A program made the position numbers and the translations under genes. From positions 124,001 to 188,000 of the forward strand of contig JAIXMG010000002.1 of NCBI GenBank assembly GCA_025201345.1: a stretch of 64,000 nucleotides of DNA, read 5' to 3'. Origin of the DNA: Thamnidium elegans. Lineage: Eukaryota; Mucoromycota; Mucoromycetes; Mucorales; Mucoraceae. Position 1 is the stretch's first letter. Each line of letters begins with the position of its first letter. Shown here one piece after another: positions 23,161-37,116 of this stretch. The notes beneath the pieces are model-generated. The model saw only the letters and a program-made list of their open reading frames with translations, made no database searches and had not been told where the DNA came from.

Positions 23161-24933
23161 ATTTTCTCTTTTTTTTTTTTTTATTAAGGAGAAAAAAAAA
23201 ACTATGATATTCTCGTTATTATTTATTTCGTTTTTTTTTTTTTTCAAAAGATGAAAAAAAAAAGGATGATAAAGAAAAAATAAGTTTAGGGAAAAGAAGG
23301 AATAGGTCGTGCAACAATAAAAAAGATCTGATAAAATTGATTTTTAATTCTTTTTTTTATATTTTGAAACGGAGATAATTAGATATTTTTTCTTTCTTTT
23401 TATACCACAACATGATGATTCCCCTCAAAAAAAGTATAGACAAAATTGTAATTCTATAAATTTACGTTTTTGTGCCTATACATAATAAAACCCAATTTAA
23501 TCAGAAGAACAGGGACTGTACTATGAGAAATTTAGAGGAGAAAAACATAACATTCATCGTACCTGTAGCACAAGAGTTTCCATCTGATTACGATTCTGAC
23601 CTCGTGTAACCATAATCCCGATGATTACAATCGTTGTAATAATGGCACTAGATCGCACATCAAACACAACCATTTATGCAAAATAATGAATAAAACAGTT
23701 GACTTGATAATTTAATTGTTTTCTCTTTTTCAATATTACATATTAAACTTTGATCTATTAAAGAAAAGAGTAGCGAGGAACAGTAAGAATTGCACTTTGG
23801 CATATAATGTATAAATATACATGTAAATGTAACAGTTGGATAGAAAGAAACGACATGTTACCCACATATACGACGATAGAATAAAAATGCAAGATAATTA
23901 TGCAATGTAATTCATTATGAAATGACTATAATAAGGTATAAAAAAACTGATTAGATTGTATTGGAATCCAGGAGTAAGTACTCAATGTATGTACGGGGGA
24001 AGAAAGAAAGTCCCAAACCATGGATACACGTTGTTATTTCCATGTTTATACATATTATGGCCATAAAATGTTACATCATATTTTATTTTTTTCCTTGAAA
24101 TATCAACCGAGTATATATATATATATATATATATATATAACTACTAGAACAATGTCAAAAACTGAATAGTATACAAGGGGAGATCTACACATCAATTAGT
24201 ACTATAAACAAACATTAAGAAATAAAGAAAAGGAGCGCTTTATATATATAGAGTAGTAATATATTCAAAAAAGACGAGTTGGAATTGAGAAAAAAACTAA
24301 ACTTCTGCAATAAAAAAAAGGTATAAACCGGATATCGTATTGTATACATCTCCTAAATATATATATATATAACTCCTTGGTTAAAAATAATAGAATGATT
24401 GTATATTGTTCATAATGATTTATATATATATATAATTAGATATTACATGACATAGCTTTGTATACCCGAGTTTTTTTTTTTTTTTTACTTTTTCTTAAGT
24501 GGCTCTCGGTTAATTTTAATTCTGTAATAAAAAAAATGTGTAAAAAAAACAGATAGAACAAAGTTCAATTTGAAAATATACTAAAAAAAAGAAGGGTGCG
24601 TTGTATAAGTGACATCTTCTCCCTTTTTACCAAAAATAAAAATCTTTTCAGCATTTTACTCTAAAACATAGAAAAAATTATAGCTGTAATTAGCCATTTT
24701 TAATAAGCGTTGCAAATATAAGGCTAAACTAGCGACTATTTTATAAATTCGACTAGCCACTCTTACGTTCGCTGCTCTAATAGCGCTCTCGAGGAAAGCT
24801 ACCACTGGAGAAAAAAGCGCAAATAAAAGTGTATATTGTAACCAATTTCATTTTATTATAGCAAAGATTTTGTTGATACAACTGAATAAATATAAGCCAT
24901 GAATTTGTGTTATTTATTGATATAAAAAATGTT
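23161..24933. other. Intergenic region with (TA)n microsatellites
   Basis: AT-rich sequence upstream of the velvet gene. It carries TA repeats near 24112-24139 and shorter ones near 24355-24370 and 24421-24434. No open frame looks like protein. Confidence 0.5.
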
Positions 24934-25318
24934 TCAAGTACTGATTATAAAGGTTAAAAATAATCTTTTTTTTCCAGAATGTATCAAACTAAAAAATAAA
25001 ATAAAAAAAGTTGTTTCTTTCATCATCTGCTTCTTGTTCTTTTTCAACCATTTAATATCTGAAGAAGCTGAGCAATGGTTATAGTAGTGGATTACAGGAA
25101 GCAAATCTTCCATTACAGCAACGTACGATCTCATCTTCGTAAAATTCCTTGGTAAAGCGATAGAGAAAATTTCAGGCATAACATAAACACCGTTAGTCAT
25201 TAAAGTTCTTGTTGATCGTGCCATTATCCATATTTGTAATAGCGTTCGTGACTGGCGCAGCCGGTGAGATTTGTTGTGATGTAACTTTACGGATGACCAT
25301 TACTCTAAGAAGAACCAT
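24934..25318 (-). other. Doubtful small reading frames
   Basis: Two overlapping minus-strand frames stand out from the background. One runs from an ATG near 25318 for about 41 codons. The other starts with an ATG at 25224 and gives about 75 residues of ordinary composition before a Phe/Leu-rich tail. They are in different frames, with no clear intron that would join them. This could be a small gene with a first exon I cannot place, or a decayed one. No family is recognised. Confidence 0.2.
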
Positions 25319-26035
25319 ATTGGTTTTTGCGAACGTAAAATAAAAACAGAAACGCAAACATATAAGTATAATATTTGAAGAAAAAAAGGAAAAACTTCTT
25401 AAAAAAAAACCCAGGAATAAATATATATGAATGATAAAATAGGTCTATTTACTCGTTATGGTGTCATATACTACTATTTGTTTCATATACTCGTATTTAT
25501 ACATTAGTTGATAGTTTTTATTATACCTGTGTGAATCCGGTTATTCCAACTTAATTCACGCAGGATTCCTTTCGAAAAATGTACCACAGCGTTCAAAAAA
25601 AAGTTCCATTAAGAGTATCTTTAATTGTGGCCTGCGTCTCCAAGGAGTATTTAGCTATACTTTATAAAGGAACCCTCGTTCTTTTTATATTTACGATTTA
25701 ACCGGTAAAAGTTGTTAAGAATAAGTTTAGTAATATCGAGATTTTGGGAATCAAATTGGTCAACGAGGGAGAGTAGTGGGACTAAATAACCTATATGCCT
25801 CCCCCCCCCCCCCCTAAAAAAAAGCTTATTCCCCTTTTATCATAAAAAAAAGACAAATCCTGGTATCATTTTTAAAAAAGCTCTTTTTCGCTATATCTGA
25901 GATTTAACCATATGCAGCTGAACTATGGTTAGATTTCATATCATGATGTTATGCATTTTTTTATTTATTTATTTATTTTTTTCCTCCTAAATAGAAATAC
26001 AAATTTTGTTATATTTTAGCTACATAAATTCCAAG
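25319..26035. other. Intergenic region
   Basis: AT-rich 3' flank of PEX5. It contains a run of 14 C residues at 25801-25814 and TTTA repeats near 25960-25980. No gene is visible. Confidence 0.5.
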
Positions 26036-28031
26036 TTAGAATTCGAATTCTGGACGGAATTGATTCAAATCAGCTCCTACAACAGCCTTGTCAGCCAAGT
26101 CACGACGGTCCTAATTAGTAAAAAGTTTAATTAGTAAGATGAAATGGGTTGAAGTTTTAAGGCGCACATACCATCATAATAAATGCTTTTCGTAACATTT
26201 CCCAAGAGTTACTAGATACATTGATTCCTTCTTCCGAATCGCCATTACCACGTTTATGCATAGAAAGACCTGTTAAAATATGTTCTGCTGCTTCTTTATA
26301 ACATCCAATATTAACACAACTGACACCAATATTATATCTAGCACGTACAAACGAAGGACGTAATTCAAGTGCTTTATGGTACGCGTCAATCGCTTCTTCT
26401 GAACGACCATTATTTGCTAATGTAGCTCCCATACGGTTCCATAATAAATAATCGTCAGGACGACCCTTTAGTGCTGATACAAAGCAATCGATTGCTTTAT
26501 CAAGATCACCACTACCATAAAACAAGACACCTAAACCAACTTGTACATCAGGATCCATACCTTGACCATCTGGAGCTTGTCTAGCAGCAGTCAAAAATAA
26601 ATCGGTTACTCTATCATGAAGTTCAAAGGGAGAAGCAGCCTCTGGTAACTGTTGGTTGCCAACAAGGTTAGGATACTTTTGAGTAATCCAACGCTCCAAA
26701 GTTTGGTAAGCGGCATGATCATAAGATTCATTTGTGTAACTGACAGCCAAAGACATTAATGCTTGTAAATTTCCTGGATCTGTCTCAATAGCCTTTTCCA
26801 ATGCACGAATAGCAGGTTCTTCCTTTTCATTTTGAGCCTGGACGTTACCTAAATGCATCCAAGCTTCCGAATTAACAGGATTATTTTGTAACACTGCTTC
26901 AAACGCTAAAGCCGCTTCACTAAGAGAACCACCTTGCTCTAATAAACGTAACCCTTCAGACATGGGGTCAGGATGAGTCAAGAAAGGGTTATGCGTTTCA
27001 AATACGTATTCACCCAGGTCAGGTTTATAGATAGCTCCACCGTTATTAAAGTTACCAAATTCATCTTCCCAATCATTATCATCAGCCATTTGATCACGAA
27101 TATTTTGCCAAACATTTTCAAACTGGTCAAAGGCAGGATCTTGAGCTGCTGCTGCTTCTTCTACTTTACGAGCCATTTCCTCTTCAGTTTCACCGTGTTG
27201 GTCAAACGCAGCAAATTGTTCTTCCCAAGGAGCATTGTTATTTAACTCTAAACGTCCTTTTCCTTTTGTTTGGTGAAGATCAAATTCGTTAGCCCAGTCG
27301 AAATGTTTCTCAAATGCAGTTTCAAATTCAGCTAGTTGTGCTGGATTCATATTTGTGACCTCTGGGTGGTTCATAAACTGTTCTCTCCATACTATTTTTT
27401 TTTTTAAAAAAAAAAGTCAATAAAGAAGAAATATACATGTATATATACTTTTTTTTTTTTACCTGATGCGCTTTGAGAAGGACCAGCTGCTGCTTTACTA
27501 TCTAAAAATGCTTTTTCCATAGCCTCTTCTTCTCCCGGTGTCAATTCCCAAAGTTTAGGTCCATTTTGTTGTTGTTGAGGTCCACCAAACTCGTTAGCCC
27601 AACCTCCAGGAACTTGTCTTACTGCATCCAATTCTCTTTGTAATGCTGAGAACTCAAAATTATTTTGTTGTCCCATACCCATTCTTTGTGGTTGTTGTTG
27701 TTCTTGACCGAAAAATTCGTTTACCATATCTCCACCTTGGGAGAATCCAGGTCCTTGTTGTCTTTGTGTACGCATCTAAAAATTGTAATAAATATCCAAC
27801 ACTCTACAAACATTATACTAGTTATACACTTACAGAAGAAGGTCCGGTATTCTGTTGAGAAGGTCCTGCAAATTGATCCTAAATATGGATACAATAAGTA
27901 ACATTGTATGTTTTCTTTTGAATTAGGAAAAAAAAAGAACTTACTCTTTGAAGTGATCTATCTTGACCGAATTGTTTCAACATTTGTGCCATAGGATTGA
28001 CACCACCACAAGAATCGTCACCATTCATCAT
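26036..28031 (-). CDS. PEX5: PEX5, peroxisomal import receptor for PTS1 proteins
   Basis: Five exons: 27945-28031, 27834-27878, 27463-27775, 26172-27391 and 26036-26110. Phases agree and give 579 residues. The N-terminus has the conserved Cys at position 8 (DDSCGG), the site that is mono-ubiquitinated for receptor recycling in known PEX5 proteins. Five WxxxF-type pentapeptides follow (WANEF twice, WREQF, WEEQF, WEDEF); these bind PEX14 and PEX13. The C-terminal half is TPR repeats, with AWMHLGNVQAQNEKE and WNRMGATLANNGRSEEAI as clear units; this region binds the SKL-type C-terminal signal. Length is near that of yeast Pex5 (about 600). The protein cycles between cytosol and the peroxisomal membrane. 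No lesion is visible. Confidence 0.95.
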
Positions 28032-28779
28032 ATTATTTTTCTTTTGATATTAAAAAGGAGGTAAAAAAAAAAAAAGAGAGAGAGAGATAGAAAAATATAA
28101 AAGGCTATATTTTTATTTTGCAAAAATACCAATCATTCAACAAAAAGATGACTAAACGGGATTATTAAAATTCAGTTAAATTCGCAGTCTGAAGCTTATG
28201 TGGGGTTAAATACGCTGACATGTGTGAAAAAAATGACAAAACATAAACTCTATTTGTTTCTTACTTTTTTCTCTTATTTGATGTACAAGTATAAAATAAA
28301 TCCCACCTATTAGGCCTGCTTCTATACGCTCGGCTCTTTCTTACTTCCTCTCTCTTTCTCTTTCTTTTTATCTTTTTTATTAGAGTAAGTTTGTGCAACG
28401 CTTAAAAGTTTCCCATCGTGACCTTTTATTTTATCAAGACTATTCGGCCAATTGAATCTTAATTTAGGATCAAAACACTTTACAATACTTCCACTGTCAA
28501 TACGATACAAAAGATTAAGTAAGAATGATGAGTGCTTTACCAACCATCATATATTGAAGATAAAAACACAAGTTACCTCTGTTACTTTAAACAGCAGTTT
28601 GGCCAACTGAACTCGTTAAAGTTTAAGCTTTACTTATTTTGCCTTTTTTGCATCAATCTTAAATAATTACGTAAGTTACAGCTGAAGAAAATAGGTTGGG
28701 CGACACTCTTTTGAAATTGGGACATTCATTTAACCAATAAAAAACTGGGACATTATATCTAGAAAATGTTTTTTTTATC
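28032..28779. other. Region between PEX5 and the inverted-repeat block
   Basis: 5' flank of PEX5 followed by AT-rich sequence. A minus-strand frame at 28322-28543 gives about 70 residues ending in a Lys/Glu-rich tail; it has no convincing ATG context or partner exon, and I do not call it a gene. Confidence 0.4.
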
Positions 28780-29517
28780 ACATTCAATTTTTATAGCCCC
28801 TTTTTCGTAATCTATACACCTTTGCCAGAATGATAAAGAATGTCTTATCCAGCTTTGACCATCCTCTTTGCTGATATGAACAGAAACATTGCAAATCCAT
28901 TCACTTATCTTAGTATTTTGCTTGACTGAAGAAGGATTGTTGTTTACAACATTCTTCAACTTGGACCAAAACTCCTCAAATACGATTTAAGAATGGGTTT
29001 TTTTTTAATACTAGTAATATTTTGCATCGTTTAGAGTAAGGATTTGGATAATAATATATATATAAAAAAAATTGCTTTTGCGAATTTTTAAAGCTTATCA
29101 ATCAGTTGCTGTTTGGGATAGATCAGGCACGCCGAAACATACTGGAACAAATGTATAGACAAGGAATTACATAAAAAATAAAGTATATTTCACGAAATAA
29201 AAAAGTAAAAGCGTCCAGGCCAGAATCAATACAAGTATTGAACCAGTATATTGGAATTGATATTGGGAAACGTTATCTCTGTGTTTGTGTCTGTGTCAAC
29301 CTCAGTTATGTATGTTGGTCTTCTCCACAGCTTTTATATAATTGTCGTATGGTTATGATAACTAGAGAGCAGGCACTCTGCATGATTCATTGTGCACCAT
29401 ATAATAACGAAAATGCCAAAAAGTATGCTGAGATGGTTGATAATCTAGAGAATTTAGAAATCTGTTATATCGACGATCCGATGGAATCAAAGTTTTTAAA
29501 TGTTTGTGAATTAGCCA
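28780..29517 (+). repeat. Left arm of a 738-bp inverted repeat
   Basis: This segment is nearly identical to the reverse complement of 30649-31386. Homology stops sharply at both ends: the left arm reads on differently before 28780 and after 29517. I noticed two substitutions in about 200 bases compared in detail (near 28860) and a possible one-base length difference in an A/T run. The arm contains the tail of a Tc1/mariner-type transposase on its minus strand and an open frame on its plus strand (29238-29517) that continues into the recombinase-like remnant. The high identity argues for recent duplication. Confidence 0.9.
28783..28994 (-). pseudogene. Tc1/mariner-type transposase C-terminal fragment (left arm)
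   Basis: Minus-strand frame with EEFWSKLKN at the N-terminal side and WIRHSLSFWQRC near the end. The same layout, EECWAKIKS followed by WIRHSETFWDRC, ends the DDE transposase at 47888-49291. Only the last 60-70 residues remain, without the first two catalytic Asp residues, so it cannot be active. Confidence 0.7.
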
Positions 29518-30400
29518 GCCTTTCCGTTACAAAAGGTACTCTAGCAAAAAAGGGTTAGAAACCGCCGCGATAACTAATGAAGATAGTAATCGATTTTGTC
29601 TTGGTAAAAACCGGTGATTTCTTTTTTAAAACAGCACTAATCAATTCTAATTTGTGTAGTTAACTATGCTCAAGCAATTGACTTCATAAATTCAGTATAC
29701 CTTCCTTGCGATCCAGTAAATCCAGAGGTATATGAATGCAGGAAAATTAAAATGAAAGATATACTAGCTTTGCTATGGAAGTACTCCGATTTATTTGATA
29801 AAGTACTCTGATTTATTTGATAAGAAAAACTCACAGTTTGGGAAAGTGGCTCAAATCATCAAAGGCCAACCTTTTGGACGCCCCAGACACTAAAAGAGTA
29901 ATTGTGACGGATAGTTGTGAAAGTGAAACGGTTCGGTTTCGAGATCTATTTGTAATCAAAGATAAATTCATAAGTAGGTCCAAATTTAACTTTAAACTTT
30001 AATATAATCGACAATAACAAATGTTATTATAGTGGATACTCTAAAAAACATCACTACTTACATGCATGGCTATCAACAATACATAAAAAGCTTGAAAGAC
30101 CAAAATATTTGTATAATTGGTTATGCACGCAAACCAAATGGGTCGGAAAAAGAAGAAGTTAGGGTGAACTTGTTGCATCAAATGTGTAATAGATTAAAAC
30201 CAAGGTCATTACTAGATCGTGTTTTCGTCTCATATAGTTGCAAAGCTAACGACTGTATCCATGAGCGTGATTAAATAAAACAAGAAGAAATAATAGCAAA
30301 GTTACAGGCTGATGGTGATACAGGAGATAAAATAATTTAAAGTTGTTTCAAACTCAAGGATAATAACCTCTTTGTAGACATGTTACAATTGGTTAATATC

Positions 30401-30434
<34 letters not shown>

Positions 30435-30660
30435 TGTGCCTCGTGGCTATAGATCATGCTGATTTATCAACAAATACAGAAGATTTGAGAGACTTTGTTC
30501 GGTAAAGTATAACACATGAAATAAAATCAAGGTTTTTAAAAAAATAGCTAATATTTGTAACTAGTGCCAATCCAAGCCTTTGCAAAATAATTATAGACAC
30601 CTTGCCATTTACTAATAGGGTGGTTATTTATGAAAGTGAAAAGTTATTGGCTAATTCACA
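29350..30660 (+). pseudogene. Decayed recombinase-like gene (possible serine recombinase/resolvase relative)
   Basis: Plus-strand pieces in the three frames read like one broken protein. They are 29350-29517 (inside the left repeat arm), a segment near 29666-29815, 29820-29905, 30032-30274 and about 30430-30660. The 30032-30274 piece contains CIIGYARKPNGSEKEE followed by a helical Gln/Leu segment, and a later piece reads IIIDTLPFTNRVVIY. The YAR motif and the spacing recall the N-terminus of serine recombinases (usually YxRxS), but here the expected Ser is Pro. Stops, a duplicated 21-base segment near 29778-29822, and an A run near 30402-30432 break it. The family call is tentative; the decay is clear. 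Confidence 0.4.
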
Positions 30661-31386
30661 AACATTTAAAAACTTTGATTCCATCGGATCGTCGATATAA
30701 CAGATTTCTAAATTCTCTAGATTATCAACCATCTCAGCATACTTTTTGGCATTTTCGTTATTATATGGTGCACAATGAATCATGCAGAGTGCCTGCTCTC
30801 TAGTTATCATAACCATACGACAATTATATAAAAGCTGTGGAGAAGACCAACATACATAACTGAGGTTGACACAGACACAAACACAGAGATAACGTTTCCC
30901 AATATCAATTCCAATATACTGGTTCAATACTTGTATTGATTCTGGCCTGGACGCTTTTACTTTTTTATTTCGTGAAATATACTTTATTTTTTATGTAATT
31001 CCTTGTCTATACATTTGTTCCAGTATGTTTCGGCGTGCCTGATCTATCCCAAACAGCAACTGATTGATAAGCTTTAAAAATTCGCAAAAGCAATTTTTTT
31101 TATATATATATTATTATCCAAATCCTTACTCTAAACGATGCAAAATATTACTAGTATTAAAAAAAAAACCCATTCTTAAATCGTATTTGAGGAGTTTTGG
31201 TCCAAGTTGAAGAATGTTGTAAACAACAATCCTTCTTCAGTCAAGCAAAATACTAAGATAAGTGAATGGATTTGCAATGTTTCTGTTCATATCAGCAAAG
31301 AGGATTGCCAAAGCTGGATAAGACATTCTTTATCATTCTGGCAAAGGTGTATAGATTACGAAAAAGGGGCTATAAAAATTGAATGT
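30649..31386 (-). repeat. Right arm of the 738-bp inverted repeat
   Basis: Reverse-complement copy of 28780-29517. Its start lies exactly where the recombinase-like frame is cut, and its end is directly followed by the Fanzor remnant. It contains on the plus strand the transposase tail also seen in the left arm. Confidence 0.9.
31176..31386 (+). pseudogene. Tc1/mariner-type transposase C-terminal fragment (right arm)
   Basis: Same fragment as in the left arm, now on the plus strand, with FEEFWSKLKN and WIRHSLSFWQRC. At 31386 the transposase sequence stops and the Fanzor remnant begins. Only a tail remains, so no activity is expected. Confidence 0.7.
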
Positions 31387-32688
31387 ATTAACAAAACGTC
31401 ACAACAACGAAGTAATGGTTATCAGAGAAAATCTAAAAGCTACTAAATCCAGAATTTATAATTTACAAAAACAACTTTACTTTTCTGAATATGATAAAGA
31501 CTTCACAAAGAAAGATGAATAAAATATTGTCAAGAAATTTGAAATAACAAAAGAGAGCTATAAATGCTTTGAAAGAACAGAAGACATAGAGCTAGATGAA
31601 CAAGTTCGCTATTCAGAGGATTTACTGTTTTCTGGAACAGATAATGGACTGGTGACTATGACAGAAACGGCAAAGCTGGATATAAAGCAAGTAAAATTTC
31701 ATTTGAAACTGTTCAACAAATACTCCATATTGAATGATATTAAAGATAAAAATGATACGATTTCAAAGCAGGTTTATTTTAGGAGTTGTTGCTCACATTC
31801 TTTTAAAAAAAAATCGAAATAGAAGGTGATCAAGACGTCGAGTTGAACTTTTCTGATGATGATATCAACCAAGCAACACTTTGTAAAACCTTTAAAGTTC
31901 ATTCTAGTGACTTGCAGTTTCGTAGAAGTTAGAAAAATTGAAAAAGCGAACAGAAGCAGGAAAAGCTGTAATGAATATCGAAAGAAGTTTTATCGATATG
32001 AACATCGAAAAAGCCAAAAATATAAATGAAGTCGATGATATAATGAATATAAAATATAAACATAGAGACGACTTATTATTCAAACGTACAGGTCAAGCTA
32101 AAACGTAAAACTGAAATACAACGTAAAAAATGTTATGATAAAACCTGCTCATCCGAAAGACAATTTATTTCAAGCAAACAAAACAAACACCCCACCATGT
32201 TGACCGGTGATAGAGGCTATTGTCATAGCTCAAGTATTAAAGGCCACCTCAAGTATGGAGGTGTATGGAAACCTAAGCTACATAGTCTGTATACTTCTGT
32301 TGGAATTACCAATGAAAATTTGACATCACAAACTTATGTTTTTTGTTTTAAAAAAACTACACGTCCCTTGAAAGTGTTAAAAACCAAGAAAGGTAATCTT
32401 GTTAAGGAAATAAGAGGAACATCAGTTTGCACAAATGAACATTGTATATTGGCATTAAAAAATGAAACACATAAGGGAAGAGATGCAGTATCTGCCACAG
32501 CAATATGCATTTCTGGATCAACTACGTTACTTTTAAATATGCAACATCCATCTTTTTCTTATGATAAATACAGCAGTGAAAATAATACTGATGATTTTAG
32601 ATTAAAAGCCGAAGCTTTCTTAAACCGAAACACCTCAAGGCCTGCCATCTATGATGGTATTACTAGAGATATCTACGTAAGAGCTTAA
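31387..32688 (+). pseudogene. Fanzor (eukaryotic TnpB-like RNA-guided nuclease) pseudogene
   Basis: The C-terminal half is one frame from about 32094 to the stop at 32686-32688. It contains TGDRGYCHSSSIKGHLKYGG, then LTSQTYVFCFKKT, then VCTNEHC and THKGRDAVSATAI. That order (TSQ-xx-CxxC, CxxxxC, then RDxxSA) is the zinc ribbon and the last RuvC motif of TnpB/Fanzor proteins. Upstream pieces carry LFSGTDNGLVTMTET, which fits the first RuvC motif with its Asp, and a basic helical segment KKRTEAGKAVMNIERSF. The gene is dead: stops at about 31519 and 31825 and at least two frame changes occur before 32094, and the first Cys of the ribbon is Tyr (TSQTY). Known Fanzors are programmable DNA nucleases in eukaryotic transposons and viruses. 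Recognition is from family motifs; no search was possible. Confidence 0.75.
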
Positions 32689-34200
32689 AACAGCTAATTT
32701 ATTTATTAATTACCCATTCTAACCCATTATTTTCTATTACAATCAACATTTTCTTTTCTAAAATTTTTATGTAAGTTTCAACTTTTGAATATACATCATT
32801 TCTATTGGCTAATTAATTTTTTTTTTTAGTAAATATCCTTACAGTATTAGTAAACCCACGTGAGTCATGTCCTTGAATAAAGATATGAATAATTATGTTA
32901 GCAACATAGCCTCCAATAGACCAATATACATAAGTAGTAGTCTTTATAAAGCAATTGGTTACTAAAGAAAAGAGAGTTACAAGTTGTGTATAGTATAACA
33001 CTGTACTGAGTTGCATAATAATAGTGCCATGATTTTAGATCTATAATCCCCCCCAGCTCAGATGAATTAAAGTTCAGTTGTAACTGAATCTCGTGGAAGG
33101 TGACGAACACGGCCAAAAAAAAAAAAAAAAGTGACTTCGATCTACTACTACACAATTATCTGCATTCATTAATATATGAAAGCCTTGTACTATTATTTAT
33201 TAATCATGAATAATTTGGTATGTATTAACTTTTAAAGTACGCTGAAAGTACTCTATGTTTTCACTTATAGTTTGTACCTTTGATCTCACAAAAAAAAAAA
33301 AAAAAAAAAAAAAAACGTGTTGTTGGTACGGGCGCGTAACATCTAATAATGCACAATATACATGTAAAGAAGTATTATGCATAATTTACGCGTATGGTAA
33401 ACCATAAAAGGAACTACCGAATGAGAACATAGACTTTTGTTATATATGACTGTGCGGTTCTTTGTGTATATATTGCATTTGTATTTGTATTTGTTTTTTT
33501 TTTCAGTTTACTTTCCAAGAGCTTGTGTACCTTTTATTCCCGGTATCCCAGTTGTAATGTATAATGTCAGCTTACGGTTAACCAAAAAGAGATACTAAAT
33601 GTTAACCCGCTTAATTTTGCTTTAATCGTGAATTGAAAAATAAATAAAAATAACGCGTCAAATATCGGGTATATCTGAATTTCACATGTAGACAACATTA
33701 TCAAAACACAAAAACAAAGCGATCGGAGCACTAAAAAGGTCTGTGGTGCCAAAAGTCGAGACATCCGTGAGAAAATAAGAAAGCGGGGGGTCCGGTTTCT
33801 TCCACTTTTGGGTGTTGATATTTATGTATTTTCAACAACTTTTCTTGTTTTTGAACTCATGCAAAACGTCTGGAGTTATCCGATTTTTTAATTAGACTAG
33901 TTAACGGGTAAAAGACAACCAAAATATTGGTTGAAACCTTCCTTTGTTAATACTAAAAAAATAAGGGTGAAACCGTAACTATCTTTTTTTTTTTTAGGCA
34001 CGAACAAGGGAATAAACCATAATGTAAATAAAATTGTAATGGACATGTTATTTTTATGTATAAACAAAAAGAAAAAAGAAAAAAGATAGATTATATCTAT
34101 CTCTTTTTTTTTCTTTTTTAAAAAAAAAGAACTAGCAATATTTATTTTGAATTATTTTTTTTTGTGAGGGGGGGTTATCTAATAGTTGATGTGGGGAAAT
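32689..34200. other. Intergenic region between the Fanzor remnant and GAPDH
   Basis: AT-rich, with A runs near 33115-33130 and 33290-33315. A minus-strand frame around 32813-33155 has a hydrophobic stretch but no convincing start or family. I call no gene here. Confidence 0.5.
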
Positions 34201-35401
<1,201 letters not shown>

Positions 35402-37083
35402 TTTTATATATATTTAAATTTATAATGAAGAAAAGAAAAGAAAAACGCGTCGGTTAACAAAAAATGCACAGTCTTTTATAGACTTTTTTTTTTTTTTTTT
35501 TTTTTGCGTCGAGATAAAATCACCAAACTATAATACTAACGCTTTTCTATTTTTGTGTAACATAGTGATGATATATTTAACAAGGGGTTACACCTAGGTC
35601 GCTTCCCAGTCCCTAAAACAAAAAATTTTTATTGTGACTCAGAAATTCTTTTTTTGGAGTTGCTAGAAGGTTCAGGTGGTGATGTTTTAAAGTTTACATA
35701 AAGTACCCTACCCAAAATATAAAGTAAAAGACGTGTACGGTATCGTTTGGTATCTAAACAGGTGCAGGGGTAACGATAGATCTATCATATGATTATTAGC
35801 TTTACTCAATTCACGTTAAATCATTAATCAGTGATACTAAAAAGTGAATAAGCAGAATCCTTATCTAATATCAACATCATACATTATTTACAGCATATTT
35901 CTTTTTCTTTTGCGGTAGTCATTTGTTTGTGTAATGATTGATTGTTATCTATGATAATCATTCAAAAAAAAAAAAAAAAAAATGGTGGGGTTAAAAAGTA
36001 AGGTGATTTTATCGATTGATTAAAAGTTTAGATAGCTTTCTTTTTTTTTTTAATTATAATAAATAGCAGTAATAAACAAAAGAGGTTCCAAACAAGCGAA
36101 TGATACAACATATCGAGTTGACCAGACCCTACTTAGTGTAACTTTAGTTGAAATATGGGATTTATCATGGGAACTTGTAACGAAAATTTTTATGTTTTTA
36201 TGCAGAGTTGTGTGTGTGTATGTGTGTATACTGTACATCATTCAGAATACGAAGAACTTCATTGATAAACGGAAAGAATAAAAATACAAATATAGACGCA
36301 TCTTATAATAAAACAGGTAGCAATCTAGATCGCTTTTCTACCTGTAGCTTATTAATGCTTATGTTAGTGTCCACTAGTAAACATCAGTTCACATCTATTA
36401 AATCTTGATAACCATTGTATGGCATATCATAAATTAAGCTCCGATTTTTTTTAATAGTTATTTCGACTTGCGTTTTAATTTAGATATAAAAGGACGAGTA
36501 TTTAAAGTGGACTCGAGCGTCTTCTATTCTACCATAACTACATTATTTACTTCCACCAAAAGTACCAGCTTGCACTATTAGTATTTTTTTTTAAAAAGAA
36601 AAAAAAAAGTTGCTGCAATCTACATTAATGCGTCCCAACGAATTAAATACACACATATATTTTTAATGAACGAAAGAATCGTCGTCATCGCGTCCAGTGA
36701 AGACTACGGGTAATAATAGCTCTGTTTATAGTTGGTTTTTAAACCTTCATACAAGATCAGCCCATTCTAATAAAATATGTTTACCGGGACTCGACAAGAA
36801 GCACAACAGGACGTGTACTACAGGGTTGTGTGAGAATAAGTTGTCAATTTGTTAAATACTTGCTCTTTAGGTAACTCGCACATGGTTTAGGCGACACAGT
36901 GAATTCCCCAGGCGGTATGCTCATCTACCCCCCCTTTTTTTATTGTCATGGATATAACGTAATGACACTTATGTCTTATCAGTTATCAATAGCCTAGACG
37001 AAGCCTATTTGAAATTTCATCGGTTAAAATATGGCAGTAAAATTTTCAGAGAATCACGTCTAAAAATGGCAATGTTGTCTCTT

Positions 37084-37116
<33 letters not shown>

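Noticed and set aside
29238..29330. YIGIDIGKRYLCVCV as a RuvC-like motif of a second Fanzor
   Set aside because: The following CVCVCVN arises from a GT repeat, no other TnpB motif follows in the frame, and the reading frame leads into the recombinase-like relic instead.
32813..33155. Possible small membrane-protein gene on the minus strand
   Set aside because: Two different frames overlap, starts are poor and no splice pattern joins them into a protein of normal composition.
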